This document shows, piece by piece, positions 32,001 to 43,261 of a stretch of 64,000 nucleotides of DNA (position 1 is the first letter of the stretch; every line of letters begins with the position of its first letter). The translations under genes were made by a program, and so were the position numbers. The stretch is from Poa pratensis (taxonomy: Eukaryota > Streptophyta > Magnoliopsida > Poales > Poaceae). The stretch spans positions 15,443,929 through 15,507,928 of the forward strand of contig CAMZMU010000107.1 in the NCBI GenBank assembly GCA_947311845.1, written 5' to 3'. The notes under the pieces are model-generated. The model saw only the letters and a list, made by a program, of their open reading frames with translations. It ran no database searches and was not told where the DNA came from.

Positions 32001-32520
32001 TGATCCAGCTAGAGCCGCGACAGCACTGAGGCGGCTGGACTATGGATCTGCTTACCAAGGTGCTGCAATGTTTTGCCCAACCAGCACCACTCAGGCTTCG
32101 TCATCAGGCAATGTGTGGGTTGGAGCACAGAAGGACGGAGTATCAGCTGCAAAGACCAGTGCCAATCCATGGAAGAAGGCGGGTTCCTCTGAATCTGACC
32201 CATCTGGAGACTGGACAGTGCTTGGTCATTCTCCAGGGACAAGCGTGCTTGGTCACGCTCCAGGCTCAGCGTGGAGATATTCTGACACTCCTGGTCTGGT
32301 CATGGGTACAAACAGATGGACTGCTCTGGAGTCTCCTGCTGCCACAAGCTCCGGGCCAACCGACAAAAGCAAGCCGCCTCCTCGCCCTGTTGCTGGGTCC
32401 TCCAGCGCTTCTGCTCCCCGCCCAGACGTTGGGTCCAGCGCAGCGCAGAGCGCTAGGCAAGCAGTGCCCAAGCTGCAGCCGGACTTCGAAGTGGAAGACT
32501 GGGAAGAGTCTGCTGAGTGA
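29089..32520 (+). CDS. NFXL1: NFXL1-type NF-X1 zinc-finger protein
   Basis: Plant NFXL1 proteins are nuclear regulators with probable E3 ubiquitin ligase activity, implicated in salt, heat and defence responses. The gene is a single uninterrupted exon of 1143 codons, close to the length of the Arabidopsis protein. Residues 1-145 are a proline/histidine-rich low-complexity head. About 157-225 is the RING-like (PHD/RING-CH) domain, CMICYDMV...CGSCFSIFHLPC...WRCPGCQ. About 280-740 carries around nine NF-X1 fingers (for example CGRHRCEKVCHTGPCGDC, CGNHACQDVCHPGPCGEC, CGQHGCQHLCHSGHCDPC). About 780-900 is an R3H-like region (CDDECAKMERKRVLADAF), and the tail ends VEDWEESAE. The ATG follows a GCC-repeat leader. 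The open frames on the opposite strand, one of 517 codons, are GC-driven shadows. Confidence 0.95.
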   Translation: MQPSADRRRGNPATAASRGVWRPRSAAAPTPTATASDPHPIPTYVPPHRHDNAAPHHHDNAAPILPLPNPASDARRHHRRQRRPNPNDHHTPPQERAPANHNNSSRHRRPPPQERDPLAPANAPAPAGPPAPAAGAEGNGSVPQLVQEIQDKLARGAVECMICYDMVRRSAPVWSCGSCFSIFHLPCIRKWARSPASVSDASDPAASWRCPGCQSVHDVPARDIAYTCFCARRRDPPNDLFLTPHSCGEPCSKPLERTDPAAKGANPGDHAATRCPHLCVLQCHPGPCPPCKAFAPERPCPCGKQSIVRRCADRSTPVTCGQQCEQLLPCGRHRCEKVCHTGPCGDCQVNFSAQCFCGKKTETMVCGEMAVKGSLSEKDGVFSCSEACGHSLACGNHACQDVCHPGPCGECELVPGKVTTCHCGKTRLLEKRASCLDPIPICDRVCDKKLPCGIHRCKVTCHEGKCPPCLVPVKQKCRCGSSGHMVECYMVSMQEFRCNKPCGRKKNCGRHRCSECCCPLSKPFAQHEGDNMDPHFCQIPCGKKLRCGQHGCQHLCHSGHCDPCRETIFNELSCACGRTSIPPPQPCGTPTPSCPHRCMVPQPCGHPASHQCHFGDCPPCVVPVMRECTGGHVMLRNIPCGSKDIRCNQPCGKNRQCGLHACARTCHPSPCDPPPANGDASSSSGSKISCGQLCGVPRRECKHTCNTPCHPSSPCPDVRCEVRVTITCSCGRITTTVPCSAGGSYNGDNMFEISIIQQLPMPLKSVEAGKRVPLGQRKLYCDDECAKMERKRVLADAFDITTPNLDALHFGENSDASELLSDLFRREPKWVLAIEERCKFLVLGKIKGNSSSNIKVHVFCHMTKDKRDAIRLIADRWKLSVQAVGWEPKRFVTIHVTPKSKVPARVLGSKAGIPISASYPYFDPMVDMDPRLVVAMLDLPREADVSSLVLRFGGECELVWLNDKNALAVFSDPARAATALRRLDYGSAYQGAAMFCPTSTTQASSSGNVWVGAQKDGVSAAKTSANPWKKAGSSESDPSGDWTVLGHSPGTSVLGHAPGSAWRYSDTPGLVMGTNRWTALESPAATSSGPTDKSKPPPRPVAGSSSASAPRPDVGSSAAQSARQAVPKLQPDFEVEDWEESAE

Positions 32521-35500
32521 TGAAGCGGAGGCGGTTCGGTTGTGATGGCTTGTTTCTATTCAGATATCATCTTTCTCTCATTTTCTTTTGGCTAATATAC
32601 CATGTATATCAAGGCTCGTATTCTGTCAAGTAGGTTCCTCCTGGTTGTTGCCTGTTGGCTGTTGGTCGGAAGTACTGACCTTCATTTGAACTAAGAAAGC
32701 CATAAGAAAGCAGTGCAATATTTTTGCTTCTGTTCATTGTTATATGAGTAATTGCGATGTGTGGTTCGTGTTTGTTTTGCTTTACTGATGTGATAGTGTT
32801 CCAGTTGCCTCTTCTGTTGTGATAGGAGGACCTCGAGACCTTTCAGGTTCCCTGCTCAACTGATTCCCATTTTCTAAATGAACCTTGCATTCCTAACAGA
32901 ATTCTCGCATGTGTTATGACTTAATATATTTGTTACATGGCCTAACATGGAAATTAGGCTAGTCCAGTTGATTGTAGCGGTGTGGTGTAGAAATATATGA
33001 AGACTACCAGCATTGAGAAAATCAAGCAATGATCCCCTTTCAAGGGCGGTAAATATTGACAACTCGTCTCGAAGGCTAAAATTAACTGTTCAAATCCTTC
33101 TGAAGCTGATATGTGATCTGTATTGGATGTGTTATAAATAAGGTGCTCCAGTGTTCTCTTCTGTAGAAGGATCATGGAATTGAAGTGGAATACTAGTTGT
33201 TTCGTTGGAGAAGCCCAAAGCAAACCTATTTCCCTTTCAAGGTACGAAATAAGAGGAAACTCCATCAGATTACCAGGTCGGCTCCTTTTTTATCTGCGCA
33301 CTAACCACCTTCCTGCTGCCTGGTTGACCACTAATGTGTTTATTCACTTCTTAGCATGGCAATGAGTTAATTATATTCCTTCAAGTCATCTAATCGGTTA
33401 TATAGTAGCAGTGCAGATAATACTGACAACATGTTATGCATCATCATGCAGATTGTGCCACGATTCAGGGTTCGCATTATCCTGGTACTGAGAACTATCC
33501 CTGCAACATTCGGTCAAGTTATGGCCGATTATGTGGTTATTCAGCTTGCCAAATTAGATTTTCAAACTGAACCAGTTGTTAATCTTGGATTTGGATCATT
33601 ACCGCGTTGTCCACCATCGTCTGCTTGAGCACGAGGAGATTATATATGGGCCAGCTGAGCCAGTTTGGTATTATTCCCTCCTTTTCAATTTATGAGGCCT
33701 AAAATGTTGTCAGCTTCTTTCATATTGTAAGGTGTGAGTCTTATGGTTTTTTTCGTGTTTGCCCATATTTACTACCTTCACCTCTGCTGCATTTGTAAGT
33801 TAGTAGTGTAGTACCATCACCATGGTTATCTTCTCTCTATCTTGTTTCATAAGCTTATTTATCTGTGTGACTCAAAGTACGCCTTATGATATGCAATGGA
33901 GTTAGTACATATCTCAATTCTCACTATGTTACTTCATGACCTGAATAGCAGGATCTTTACTAGGGCATTATGGTGTTAAGGGACTATTTATATTTTGTTG
34001 ATAGTTGATGATAATGTGCGGTTTTCGCCGGTTTCCGTAAAACCGCGCGTTGTATGATTTTTGGATCCGGTTTCTAATGCAATGCGGGAGCTCCCCGCCC
34101 TCTGACGAGGTTCCGTAAAAAAAAAGTTGATGATAATTGTTAAAATTTACTTTTCTTGACATCCCTACATTGTGAGATCTCATTATAATTTTTTAACTAT
34201 CCGTATTTTGGCATTAAAAGGTTAAGGCTCAAGAGGTGATGTAAATTGTGAAAGGATTGTGGCGTGACCGAAGTGCTAGAGATCAAAAACATGAAAGACA
34301 CTCGTCAGAAACTGTGGAAATCTGTCAATGAGCTAATGCATGTTCGGTTTGGTACGCTTCTTTGTTTAACTGAGTGAGTGTGGTTTTACATGACAAATAG
34401 CACGGCTTCCATATTTTTGTGCTTATGGACATGTTCTATACATGTCTGACATGGTAGAGTACAAACATAATTTTGTATGTTGTATCGGACATATTTCCAC
34501 TTGGTAACAACAGAAGTGGACTATGACATAAAACTCTTTTGTGAGATAGTGAGATTAACTGTTAGCGGACCCTGTAACTGTTATGTCACGTTGGGCTCAT
34601 TGACCGTGAAATTGCTAACTTGTAACGTCAGCTTAGTGTTATGCCAACTCCAGTCTTCTTTGTTGGGAAAATATGCCAACTCCAGTCATGTGCTACTCTT
34701 TCATCAACATACCATCACACATCGTGTCAGACGATATTCTTAATCTTCAACATCATTTGGCTATCAAGTTGCAATAGCAATCTTAATGAATAAGAAATGC
34801 GATGTCTTATGTGTGCTTACTTTTCCATCATTGATGTGTTTGCTATAATTGGCGTCTTTAAACATTCATGTTTTTGCTGTGGTGCTTTCTGTTATTAGGT
34901 GGGACAAATCAAAGCTTGCCAGCGTGTCAAACTTGATACTTCTCAAGTTCAGCGAGGTAATAAAGCAGGTGCACCGGCAGCACCTTAATAAGTGACATTT
35001 GAATTCTGATGTTAATGCGCAAGCGGCAAGCATGTTTCGAAGAAGAAAAAAGGGGTACCTTGTTCTTATGGCTTCACCTTTTTGTTTCCATACGGGTGGA
35101 TGCACACAATTCCACAACGCTGGATCAAATAAAACATGAAGAACCTGAATTTTACGCCACGGTTTCACATGTTTTTTAAGCGAGCTGAAACAGAGTTTGC
35201 TTTTATGTGCTGGTCACTAGATGTTATACCGTCACCTGTGGAAGAATGTTCATGGATCAGGCGGGTAGATTCCAGTTCTGCGTGGTCTGATTTTTGCGCT
35301 GCTGAGGACGAGCAAGTAGTTGACGCACGGTTTTTCAGAAGTTTTGTTGTTCCATCATGGAACTGGGACTTGTATGCACCATATTCAAACAAATTCTGAG
35401 AGATCCGAGCATGGATGGTCAACGGGGGCTATGCAATCAACACGAGGATTCTAGATATGTAGCTGTACACGTCGAATACTAAAATTGTGCAACACAGTTT

Positions 35501-35599
35501 TTTCAGAAGAGCAGTTTATCCTGTTTTGGAGTATGTTTTATGTTTGCATTTCTTTTTGTACTAGTACTTTTTACCGTGCCTTGCTGATGTTGGAATTAG
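32521..35599. other. 3' region of NFXL1 and unclassified spacer
   Basis: 32521-32760 is presumably the NFXL1 3' UTR. Beyond it I see no supported gene. The frame at 35136-35399 reads cleanly but has no recognisable domain. Near 34015-34130 a GGTTTTCGCCGGTTTCCGTA foldback, with TTCCGTAAAAAAAAA, looks like a small MITE relic. Confidence 0.4.
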
Positions 35600-36395
35600 C
35601 AACTGAGCACCGTGAATCTCTAGATATGACAGATCAGATCACGCTACCTAGGATGCTTCTGGTTTATGTGTCAGGATATCGAGGGGCTTGACCGTTTGAT
35701 TATCAGCCGAATCAAATATCTGTGCTGGCTTCACGAAATTCCTGACTGGCAGCGAAGATCTTGTTTCCACGGCCTTGTTTGAAAACCCAAAGCGACAAAG
35801 GAGAGCCCATGTCCAGATGTCCTGCCATCAGCTTGCACTGCGCTCCCTCCCCTCCTCTTTTTAGTCCCACCTCGCCAGGTTAAGTAGATGTACACCGGCT
35901 TAAATACGCGCTTCCACCAACAGTCTCGCCGAGCTCAGTAGCGAGAGTTTGTAACCTGAGCGGGGGCATTAAGGTGATTGTGGACGTTGATGAAGCGCTG
36001 TGGGCCTGGTCTGGTTATGCTATTGCTGGCCCGCCCGTTCCAAGTTGCGTAGTGGACCGCTGGGGCCTATGCGAAAGCTTGGTCTCACGGCCCATGATGT
36101 GGCAGGCACCGCGTGAGGCTGGCTTCACAGAGCAGCGACAACTGCCCGCTTCCAACGGTGGAAGGATAACGAGCCGCTGCACAACTTGGCCGCTTGGGTC
36201 TCGCAGCCTACTCCAACGAACCATCACTTTTTTCCTTGCCTGTGAGTTTTTCTATCACTGACTTCTCCAAGTTCACACGCCATATGCTGGTTGATATCTG
36301 CGCCTCTGAACTGAGGCCTACAGTTTCTTAATCTTTTTTTGCATATTTTTTTCTCACACCTATTGTTAGGCATTTAGAAGAATAACCCAAACTGG
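35600..36395 (+). repeat. Block A': diverged duplicate of 16.97-17.43 kb
   Basis: 35600-35710 and 36248-36385 match 16968-17095 and 17245-17430 respectively in the same order and orientation. The intervening segment (about 540 bases here, about 150 there) differs, presumably through insertion and deletion. With block B' (37215-37530) it forms a pair mirrored by A and B upstream of NFXL1. Confidence 0.65.
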
Positions 36396-36738
36396 GCTTG
36401 TTGCTTCACACCTATTGTTAGGCAAAGCTGGGCACTCATGTTTGTCTTTTTAAGAGGGTAGGAGAATAAGAACCGAAATGGCTGAAACGATAACACATGT
36501 GTACAGGACGAACAGTACAGGCAAAGCTGGGCACTCATGTTTGTCTTTTTAAGAGGGTAGGACACCTATTTTTTTCTCACACCTATTGTTAGGCATTTAG
36601 AAGAATAACCCAAACTGGGCTTGTTGCTTCACACCTATTGTTAGGCAAAGCTGGGCACTCATGTTTGTCTTTTTAAGAGGGTAGGAGAATAAGAACCGAA
36701 ATGGCTGAAACGATAACACATGTGTACAGGACGAGCAG
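36347..36738. repeat. Near-perfect tandem duplication, offset 223 bp
   Basis: About 168 bases from 36347 (TTTTTTCTCACACCTATTG onward to GTACAGGACGA) recur from 36570 with almost no differences. Between the copies lies an extra shorter piece (36517-36561) repeating the AGGCAAAGCTGGGCACTCAT segment. Near identity indicates a recent event, or an assembly artefact. Confidence 0.85.
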
Positions 36739-37238
36739 GGATCATATACTGGGCAAGGCCTCACAGTCACAGAAGATTTTTTTTCCTACTCCAACGAACC
36801 ATATGCGAGAGAAGAAATGTTCTCATCACATAGTATCATTTCAGACCAACCCAACAAGATTCATTGTAGTCGTATCCAGAGAATGGGGAATAAAAGACCA
36901 GAATTTATCCCCGTTTTATCTTTCAGACCGAAACATATATTGTCCCTAGATTTTACTGTTACAAGCCGCAAGGTAGCATCAACTATCAAGGGAGGCGCTA
37001 CAGACTTCAGCAACTCCTTATATCGCAAGGCTACTAATGCTCAATAGTATGAAGTTAACCCGCTTTGCAACGGGGATTGCATGTTCGACGAATGTGGAAG
37101 CCTCGGCCACTGCTTGAAATAAAAAGCCTGCATGCCCATGCAAGATGAAAGATGGACGTTAAAAGCAATATCTTCGGATTAATGTTTTCTTTGCTATGCA
37201 TGAGAATAACAAATGTTTTACTTACAGATGTTACAGTC

Positions 37239-39224
37239 TTACTGTACCATGCCGTCAAGCTTCTGTCTGTACTTAGCCAGATTCTGCAGTCACAATTGGA
37301 GTGTATCAGATTTATATTTATGAAACATTTACAAAAGTTAACTTATTCCCCCATTCAGATTAAATAGTAAATGCTGATGAAATTTAAGTAATCTAAACAC
37401 ATACATGAAAAAAGTGATGAATCACAATCAGAAGACATCAGAAATCACTATTGTTGTTTTATAGTTTTGTGTTGAGTAGAAGAAAATGCACCGCTAGCTG
37501 TTATGGATTATGCTTAAACAAAAATACTAATACTGGTACATACACAAAAAGATCTTTAAATTTCAGATAGTTGTCAAGTTATGTTACTGATCATGAAGTT
37601 GGTACATCCAACACTTTCTAGCTGCAAAATAGAGAGGACTCTTACCTTGGTATAAGCATAGACACCTGCCTCAGAAGGTCCTGCTGGACTGCCCCGCCTG
37701 ATAAATTTCCCTTCCTTAAATATGTACAACATAGGAATGCCAGTCGACAACTCAAGGCTGATTACCTAAGGAAAGAAGTCTTGTTACCTATCTGAATAAA
37801 AGATGGCAATTCTAAAGTATAGATAAACTAGGTAAAAAGTTATATCACCTCTTCAGAAGTCAACTTGTCCAGATGCATTATAATTGAACGAAGTGAATTC
37901 CCATGGGCGGCAATCATAACATGCTTTCCAGACACAAGCTGAGGTTTAATCTGTAGACCAAAACACATATTGGTTACAGTTCTCTAAATTATTTTAATAT
38001 ACGAACTGGAAACGGCAAAAAGCCACAGGCAAATGCAGACTCCTAATTTTATGCCGCATTGGGTGATAACAGATGAGACATGTAAAAACAGATAGTCATT
38101 CAGCGAGAAGAGACAGTTGGTAGAGCAAAGGGAAACCAATAAGTACCTACAGCAAGTGTTATACCAAAGGTCGAACACAATTAGCAGCACTGAAACATAT
38201 CCTCACCTGATCTTTGAAATAAGAAACTGCTCTCTCTGCGCACATCTCTAGGCTCTCGCCATTTGGGGGAGGAATGTCATAACTGCGACGCCATTCATGA
38301 ACTTGATCTTTGCCATACAGATCGGCTGTTTCTTGCTTGTTAAGGCCTTGCAGTTCACCATACCTTTGAGACACAGTATTAGTCAAATTCCAAGTGACAT
38401 TCAAGAGGCAGAACTAGAAACACAGTTATAAAACAATCATTATAAGATACTAGCGGGCTTACATCCGTTCATTCAACTGCCAAGCTGTTATGACAGGAAT
38501 GGACTGCTTCTTTGTCTCCTCACTGTATACCTGACTCCACTCGTTTGCCCGTTCGCTCTCGTTGTGTACAATAATTGGAACCTAATATAGTCAGAGACAT
38601 AAGGACCTCCAAATACAATTGATTCAAAATGTTTCAGATACAATATGGTTCTACTAGAAATCTGACAAAGAAAAAGGTAGAGAACCTTCTTACGACGATG
38701 CTGCATCATGACAAGCATAGCGGTCATCTGGGCACGAATCAGTGATGAAGTGTATATGACATCAACCGGGATATTGCATATCCTTTTACCGGCCTCAATC
38801 GCCTCGTTAACACCCTTCGGGGTCAGGGGCACATCAACACAGCCAGTAAACAGGTTTTTCTCATTCCACAACGATTCGCCGTGCCGAATCAATATAAGCG
38901 CACTTTCACCTACAGCACAGGAGGAATCATTTTAAAGCATCAGACTACCGGACAGAAAAATCTGCTGCATAGTCTAATTGAGTTCAGAAGTATACTTGTT
39001 TTCTTCGGGGTGCTGCTGCTTTCAGGGCTCGACGGTACTCGAGCCGGTTCAATCACCGACGATTGCGAATTCGACGCCCAAACCAAACCCAGTTTCCGGC
39101 TACTGGAGCAGCAACTCGTTGCTGAAGCAAAGCGCACATTGCCTGCTCTCCTGTCGTATCCGAAGCTGGCAGCACACCGCGGTTTGATGGAGACGAGCGC
39201 ATGCTGAGATGTGGACGCAGCCAT
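37239..39224 (-). CDS. 2,3-bisphosphoglycerate-dependent phosphoglycerate mutase, probably plastid-targeted
   Basis: Interconverts 3- and 2-phosphoglycerate by a phosphohistidine mechanism. Seven exons: 39224-38996, 38909-38686, 38581-38463, 38363-38207, 37950-37849, 37765-37646, 37283-37239; all phases agree, 331 residues. Exon 1 gives a serine/alanine/basic N-terminus ([20 protein letters not shown]) like a chloroplast transit peptide. The catalytic core follows: [19 protein letters not shown] with the phospho-accepting histidine, [12 protein letters not shown] with the acid, [13 protein letters not shown], and [12 protein letters not shown] with the second histidine. The last exon ([14 protein letters not shown]) is 45 bp and lies 362 bp beyond exon 6. 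A false acceptor nearer to exon 6 would give an unrelated tail. The histidine-dependent type is distinct from the cofactor-independent enzyme usual in plant cytosol. Confidence 0.95.
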
Positions 39225-39568
39225 TCTGTTTCGCACCAAAGGGCCACAGGGTTAGCTTAAGGCATGTATAGCCGACATAGCACATCAAATCAAAATAAGA
39301 ACACGAAGCACACCAGCTACGATTGAGCAATTTTGCGGTAGCCCACCACACATCAAATCAAAATAACCATGCAAAAGAGGTCAATAAACAGCAACAGAAA
39401 CCTAAACCGCGCTCCATTGCATTCCGAAATCCAAACCAGGCCATAGATTTCATCCACGCGGAAGGGGAGAAGTAAATGGCGAGAGGACACGTACATGGGG
39501 GCAAGGAAGACGCTGCGGAGAAGAGCACTACCACCTCGGGGAGCTCGATCGGGAGTGGAAGGGCCGCG

Positions 39569-39575
39569 TTTTATA
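39569..39575 (-). promoter_or_regulatory. Probable TATA box of the phosphoglycerate mutase gene
   Basis: TATAAAA on the minus strand. Transcription would start near 39540, followed by a short leader exon with a possible donor at CCAT/GTACGT (about 39497) and an acceptor GAAACAG just before the ATG at 39224, giving a leader intron of about 270 bp. The leader intron is inferred from signals only. Confidence 0.5.
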
Positions 39576-42023
39576 GGCACGGATGTTCCAACCGATCGGG
39601 GAAACCGAGCGCGGCTTCCTTGGCGAGATCTGCAGCGGCGGCGCGGGTCGCGGTCGCGGAGATCGCCGGGGAGCGGAGCGGCGACGAAACTGAAGGGAAC
39701 AATTGGCTTATTTTGTTGCTTGTGAAGGTGGGCGCGGTCGGTTTGCTGGGCCGAATCGGTGCTTCAGTGTGTGCGTGGGTCGGAGGCAGGTTTTATGCAA
39801 GTCGACCGGGTTGGTTTGGGTCCACGGGAGATTGCGACTTTTGGTTGGTGCCGATGATCTTGTAGCCGCTCGAAAACGGACGAATCTTATGTGAAAAATC
39901 AAATTGATATGGGACTGCTTGGTCAAACAGAAATCCCTTTCCCCCTAAAAATCATCTTTTACAAGCGATAAATTTATCCTTTTTTAAACAAAATAGTACA
40001 CATGATCAAAAAAACTAAAAGTTTTACCGAGGTTCTTCGAAGTTGTCATCTCCGCCTTCAACTTTTGCATCTCAATTTTTCACCACGGGGCTCGTAGAGA
40101 AGTGGCAAAACAACAAATCACAAGCTGAAATAACCTTAAAGTTTTGAAATAGACACATGAGTGCCCACCCCCAATAGGTGAGATGGACGTGATGCGGCCT
40201 GGGCAAACGACGGCAAGTTGTCAAACCGTTGATTCATCGCCGACTATAGGCGAGAAAGATGGAAAACACAGAAGATCAAAATATAAGAACATTTGACTAT
40301 AACACACCTAACACTGTCATAGCCACCAACACCGCAAGAAAAACCGAAGGCTAGATAATGATTCGGAGGATCAAGGGCCGTAAATCTGGGGTACAAAATA
40401 TCACTTTTTCTCCAATGTCGAATACACCAATCATGATAGTCACGCCACTCGTCAGGATGGGAGCAGATCCGCGAGACTTTATTTTGGTATGATGACATCA
40501 TCATTGTTCGGACGTTGTCGCTAAGACCACATGAACATGAATGTAGTATACTAAAACGGTGTAAACCTGCTCTCCAATGGCAATCAGTGGTACCCCTCGG
40601 CTCCAAGTGCCTAGGCAATGAAGAACAAAAGTTACATTTCTCCGATAACACGAGTAGTCAAAGTTAGAAAAAATGGACATTTGATTGAACCCTTTTGAAA
40701 ATCATTTATACATGAACCGACCTAGGGAGAAACAATAGGAACAAACATGGAGCATTAGGATTTGATAGCGTCGGTAATCTAATCATACTAGGTGCTATTA
40801 ATCTTTTTATAGAAAAAATCATGTACTAGTTGCACATTTGAAATTCAGTTGCCTCTTGGTGCAGATAAGAACTTCCCAAGCTCGAGCAACTAACTCTTGG
40901 TGCTCCCAACAACCAATCCGGCTCCCCGGTTCTGATCTTTAGCCTTTAATTATCCGAGAGGCCAAATAAATCCAAAACTTGGTGACACTGACCCCATCAT
41001 TCATATACTGCACTGATTTGATCAATGGCTGATCGCTGATGTAGGCACCGATAGAGAAAGGACGAGTAAAACACAGTTTTGAAAATCAGAGAGGTGCATA
41101 CGCTTTTCGTATCCGGAGCATTTACGTTTTTTTTGTTAAACTTGTGATTGACCTCCTCTCCAACGACCACAGACTTTCTCCCATGTCAATCAACACAGCG
41201 AAAACAAAGACTAACGCTGAAGAACACTTTACGCGAAGGCTGGCTACCGTTGACAACACGGTCGTCGTTTTGTTAGGGAAATACACGCGGTGGCCCTGCC
41301 ATTCTTCAGGCTTCACCAACCAAACTCGGGCAGGTGGGCACCATCTTAACCAGTTGATGCATTGATTCATGCAGTTGTTGAGGTCTGTTCAATCAGTTCG
41401 TTGGACGTTCAAAGGATATTCTCTTCCCGGTGCATATTCCTTTCTGACGGCCAAAAGAGCTCGACCGTCTTTGCAGGCTTGCAACGTCGGCAAGATACCA
41501 AGCTCAAGCTACCGCGCATGCGTTTAAACCAGACTCCCCGACAAGATGTGATAAGCAAGACGGCTGGACGATTCTCGCATGTTCTAAACGTGCACAGTGA
41601 TTGTTCCTCGAACATCAGTAGTCATTGAGCAGGATTTTCCATCTCCGCTTGAGCGAAGACAGCTTTGTATTGTACTGACGATCAGCAAGGCGTATAACAC
41701 GACTCGACTTTACAGATTACAGAGTGACGCTTTACAGGCTCCTCATGCTCAAATATTTTTTGTACGGATACCCACCCCCTCCTGTAGCCATTCAATCCGA
41801 GGGGGGTTGGTTCACCGCCTGGAACCTGAATCTTCCTCTTCCTCTGCGGTAATAATTCCAAAAAAACTGCCAGAGAAAACAAAAACTGCAGCAGATGTAA
41901 CGATAATGGAGTGGAAAAGGATCGGTCCAGCTGTAGGTAGACGGAGAAAATGTTCCTCGAGGAAAAGGGTACCTTCTATTGGACCTATGTTCAGGGCTCG
42001 CATGTTCACTGTCATCGGAATGC
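39576..42023. other. Unclassified spacer
   Basis: No gene recognised. 39600-39690 is GC-rich and may belong to the mutase promoter. Open frames at 40244-40651, 41362-41628 and 41597-42121 have no domain signal; the last overlaps the 3' side of the FKBP gene. Confidence 0.35.
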
Positions 42024-43231
42024 TCACTTGTAAATGCCAACGAGAAGGATGTCGTATAGGATCGTGGAGTTTCCGGGAATGTTGCAGTCTCCTGTTAAAA
42101 CGTGCGTATGATCAGAACTGATGTGCAGTCTACTGACACTGTTAGCAGTTGAGCTAGTCTGAATATGCATGGTTGAGTTTCTAAGGAAAGAAAAGTCTGA
42201 AATGTGTTGTGTTGGTACGCTGGTGTAAGTCAAGTGAAATGGCATAGCCACATCTTTAGATTCTTATTAGTTTCCAGGTGGGGATGCATATGACTAGCTT
42301 GCTATTTTATTACCTGAGAAGCAGCCTGCTGGTTCAGGTCCGTATGCCAAAATCGGAGGTATCATGAGCTTGCGCTTCCCACCTGTTGGCAGTATCATAC
42401 ACCACACGGTTCAGAACAACATAAAGGATTGTTTAGGAATGTAGACGAGATCGTCAAGATGACGATGGTTGCAATACACAGATAGTTGCTGAATCGTGAC
42501 AGTACCAACGAGCATGGGTGTTACACCGCCGCCGCCACCAATCCCCTGCTGGAGCCCTCGGAGGATCTGCAAACGAGAGTGGATTTAAGCCCAGACGATC
42601 ACACAATGCCTCTGCATGCAGTGAACATTGTACTGCATTTTGCAGCGAGCGAGTGCCTCGCACCTTGCCCGCACCGATGCGCATCGTTAGTGGCCTGCCG
42701 CGCTTGTAGCTGCTGTCGAACACTGTCCCGTCGGGGAACCTTGCCGTGTAGTGTATCTAACAACCATGGAGACAAAACATATTGCTACAGACTTAAGTAT
42801 TCATCCTCCATGGGAAAAATGTTGAGAGAACACAAGCGATCAGTGCAGCTGCATGCGAAGAGAGGGCGTCGTGTGGGCATGTGCTCAGAATTAATAGGCA
42901 GTGTACTGACATTGATGAGCTCGCCGCGCTTGGGCTGCACCCCGGTGCCGACGGCGACGTCGCAGTAGCCGAGCCCGGACTTGGCGAAGTCCATGTCGCA
43001 GAGCCTCTCCCCGACGGTCGCGAAGTACTCGATGCGCGTCGCGCCGGCGTCCCCGGCCGGGCCCAGCAGCACGGCCGACGCCAGGAACCCCGCGCCCAGC
43101 GCGAGCATCCCCCTCCTGCTACCGCCGGCCGCCACAGTACTCGAAGGCGCCGACGTCGACGGCGACGCGGAGGAGAGCGCGCGGCCGCAGGGCCTGGCGG
43201 CCGGCGGCGACGGGATTGGGCTGGAGGCCAT
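42024..43231 (-). CDS. FKBP-type peptidyl-prolyl isomerase of the thylakoid lumen (FKBP16-2/PnsL4-like)
   Basis: Lumenal immunophilin. The Arabidopsis relative FKBP16-2 is subunit PnsL4 of the photosynthetic NDH complex and serves assembly rather than strong catalysis. Five exons: 43231-42911, 42756-42664, 42566-42506, 42382-42314, 42091-42024; phases agree, 203 residues. The N-terminus is a bipartite signal: a serine/proline-rich transit peptide, then RRGMLALGAGFLASAVLLGP and an AGDAGA cleavage-like end, which is a twin-arginine lumen signal. The FKBP fold follows: SGLGYCDVAVGTG, IHYTARFPDGTVFDSSYKRG, PLTMRIGAGKILRGLQQGI, GGKRKLMIPP, then AYGPEPAGCFSGDCNIPGNS with the paired cysteines of this subgroup. 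An upstream in-frame ATG at 43261 would add ten residues; I prefer the downstream one for its context. The FKBP16-2 assignment is from motif memory. Confidence 0.9.
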
Positions 43232-43261
43232 GAGCGGCAGCGGGGAGATAGGAGGCGGCAT

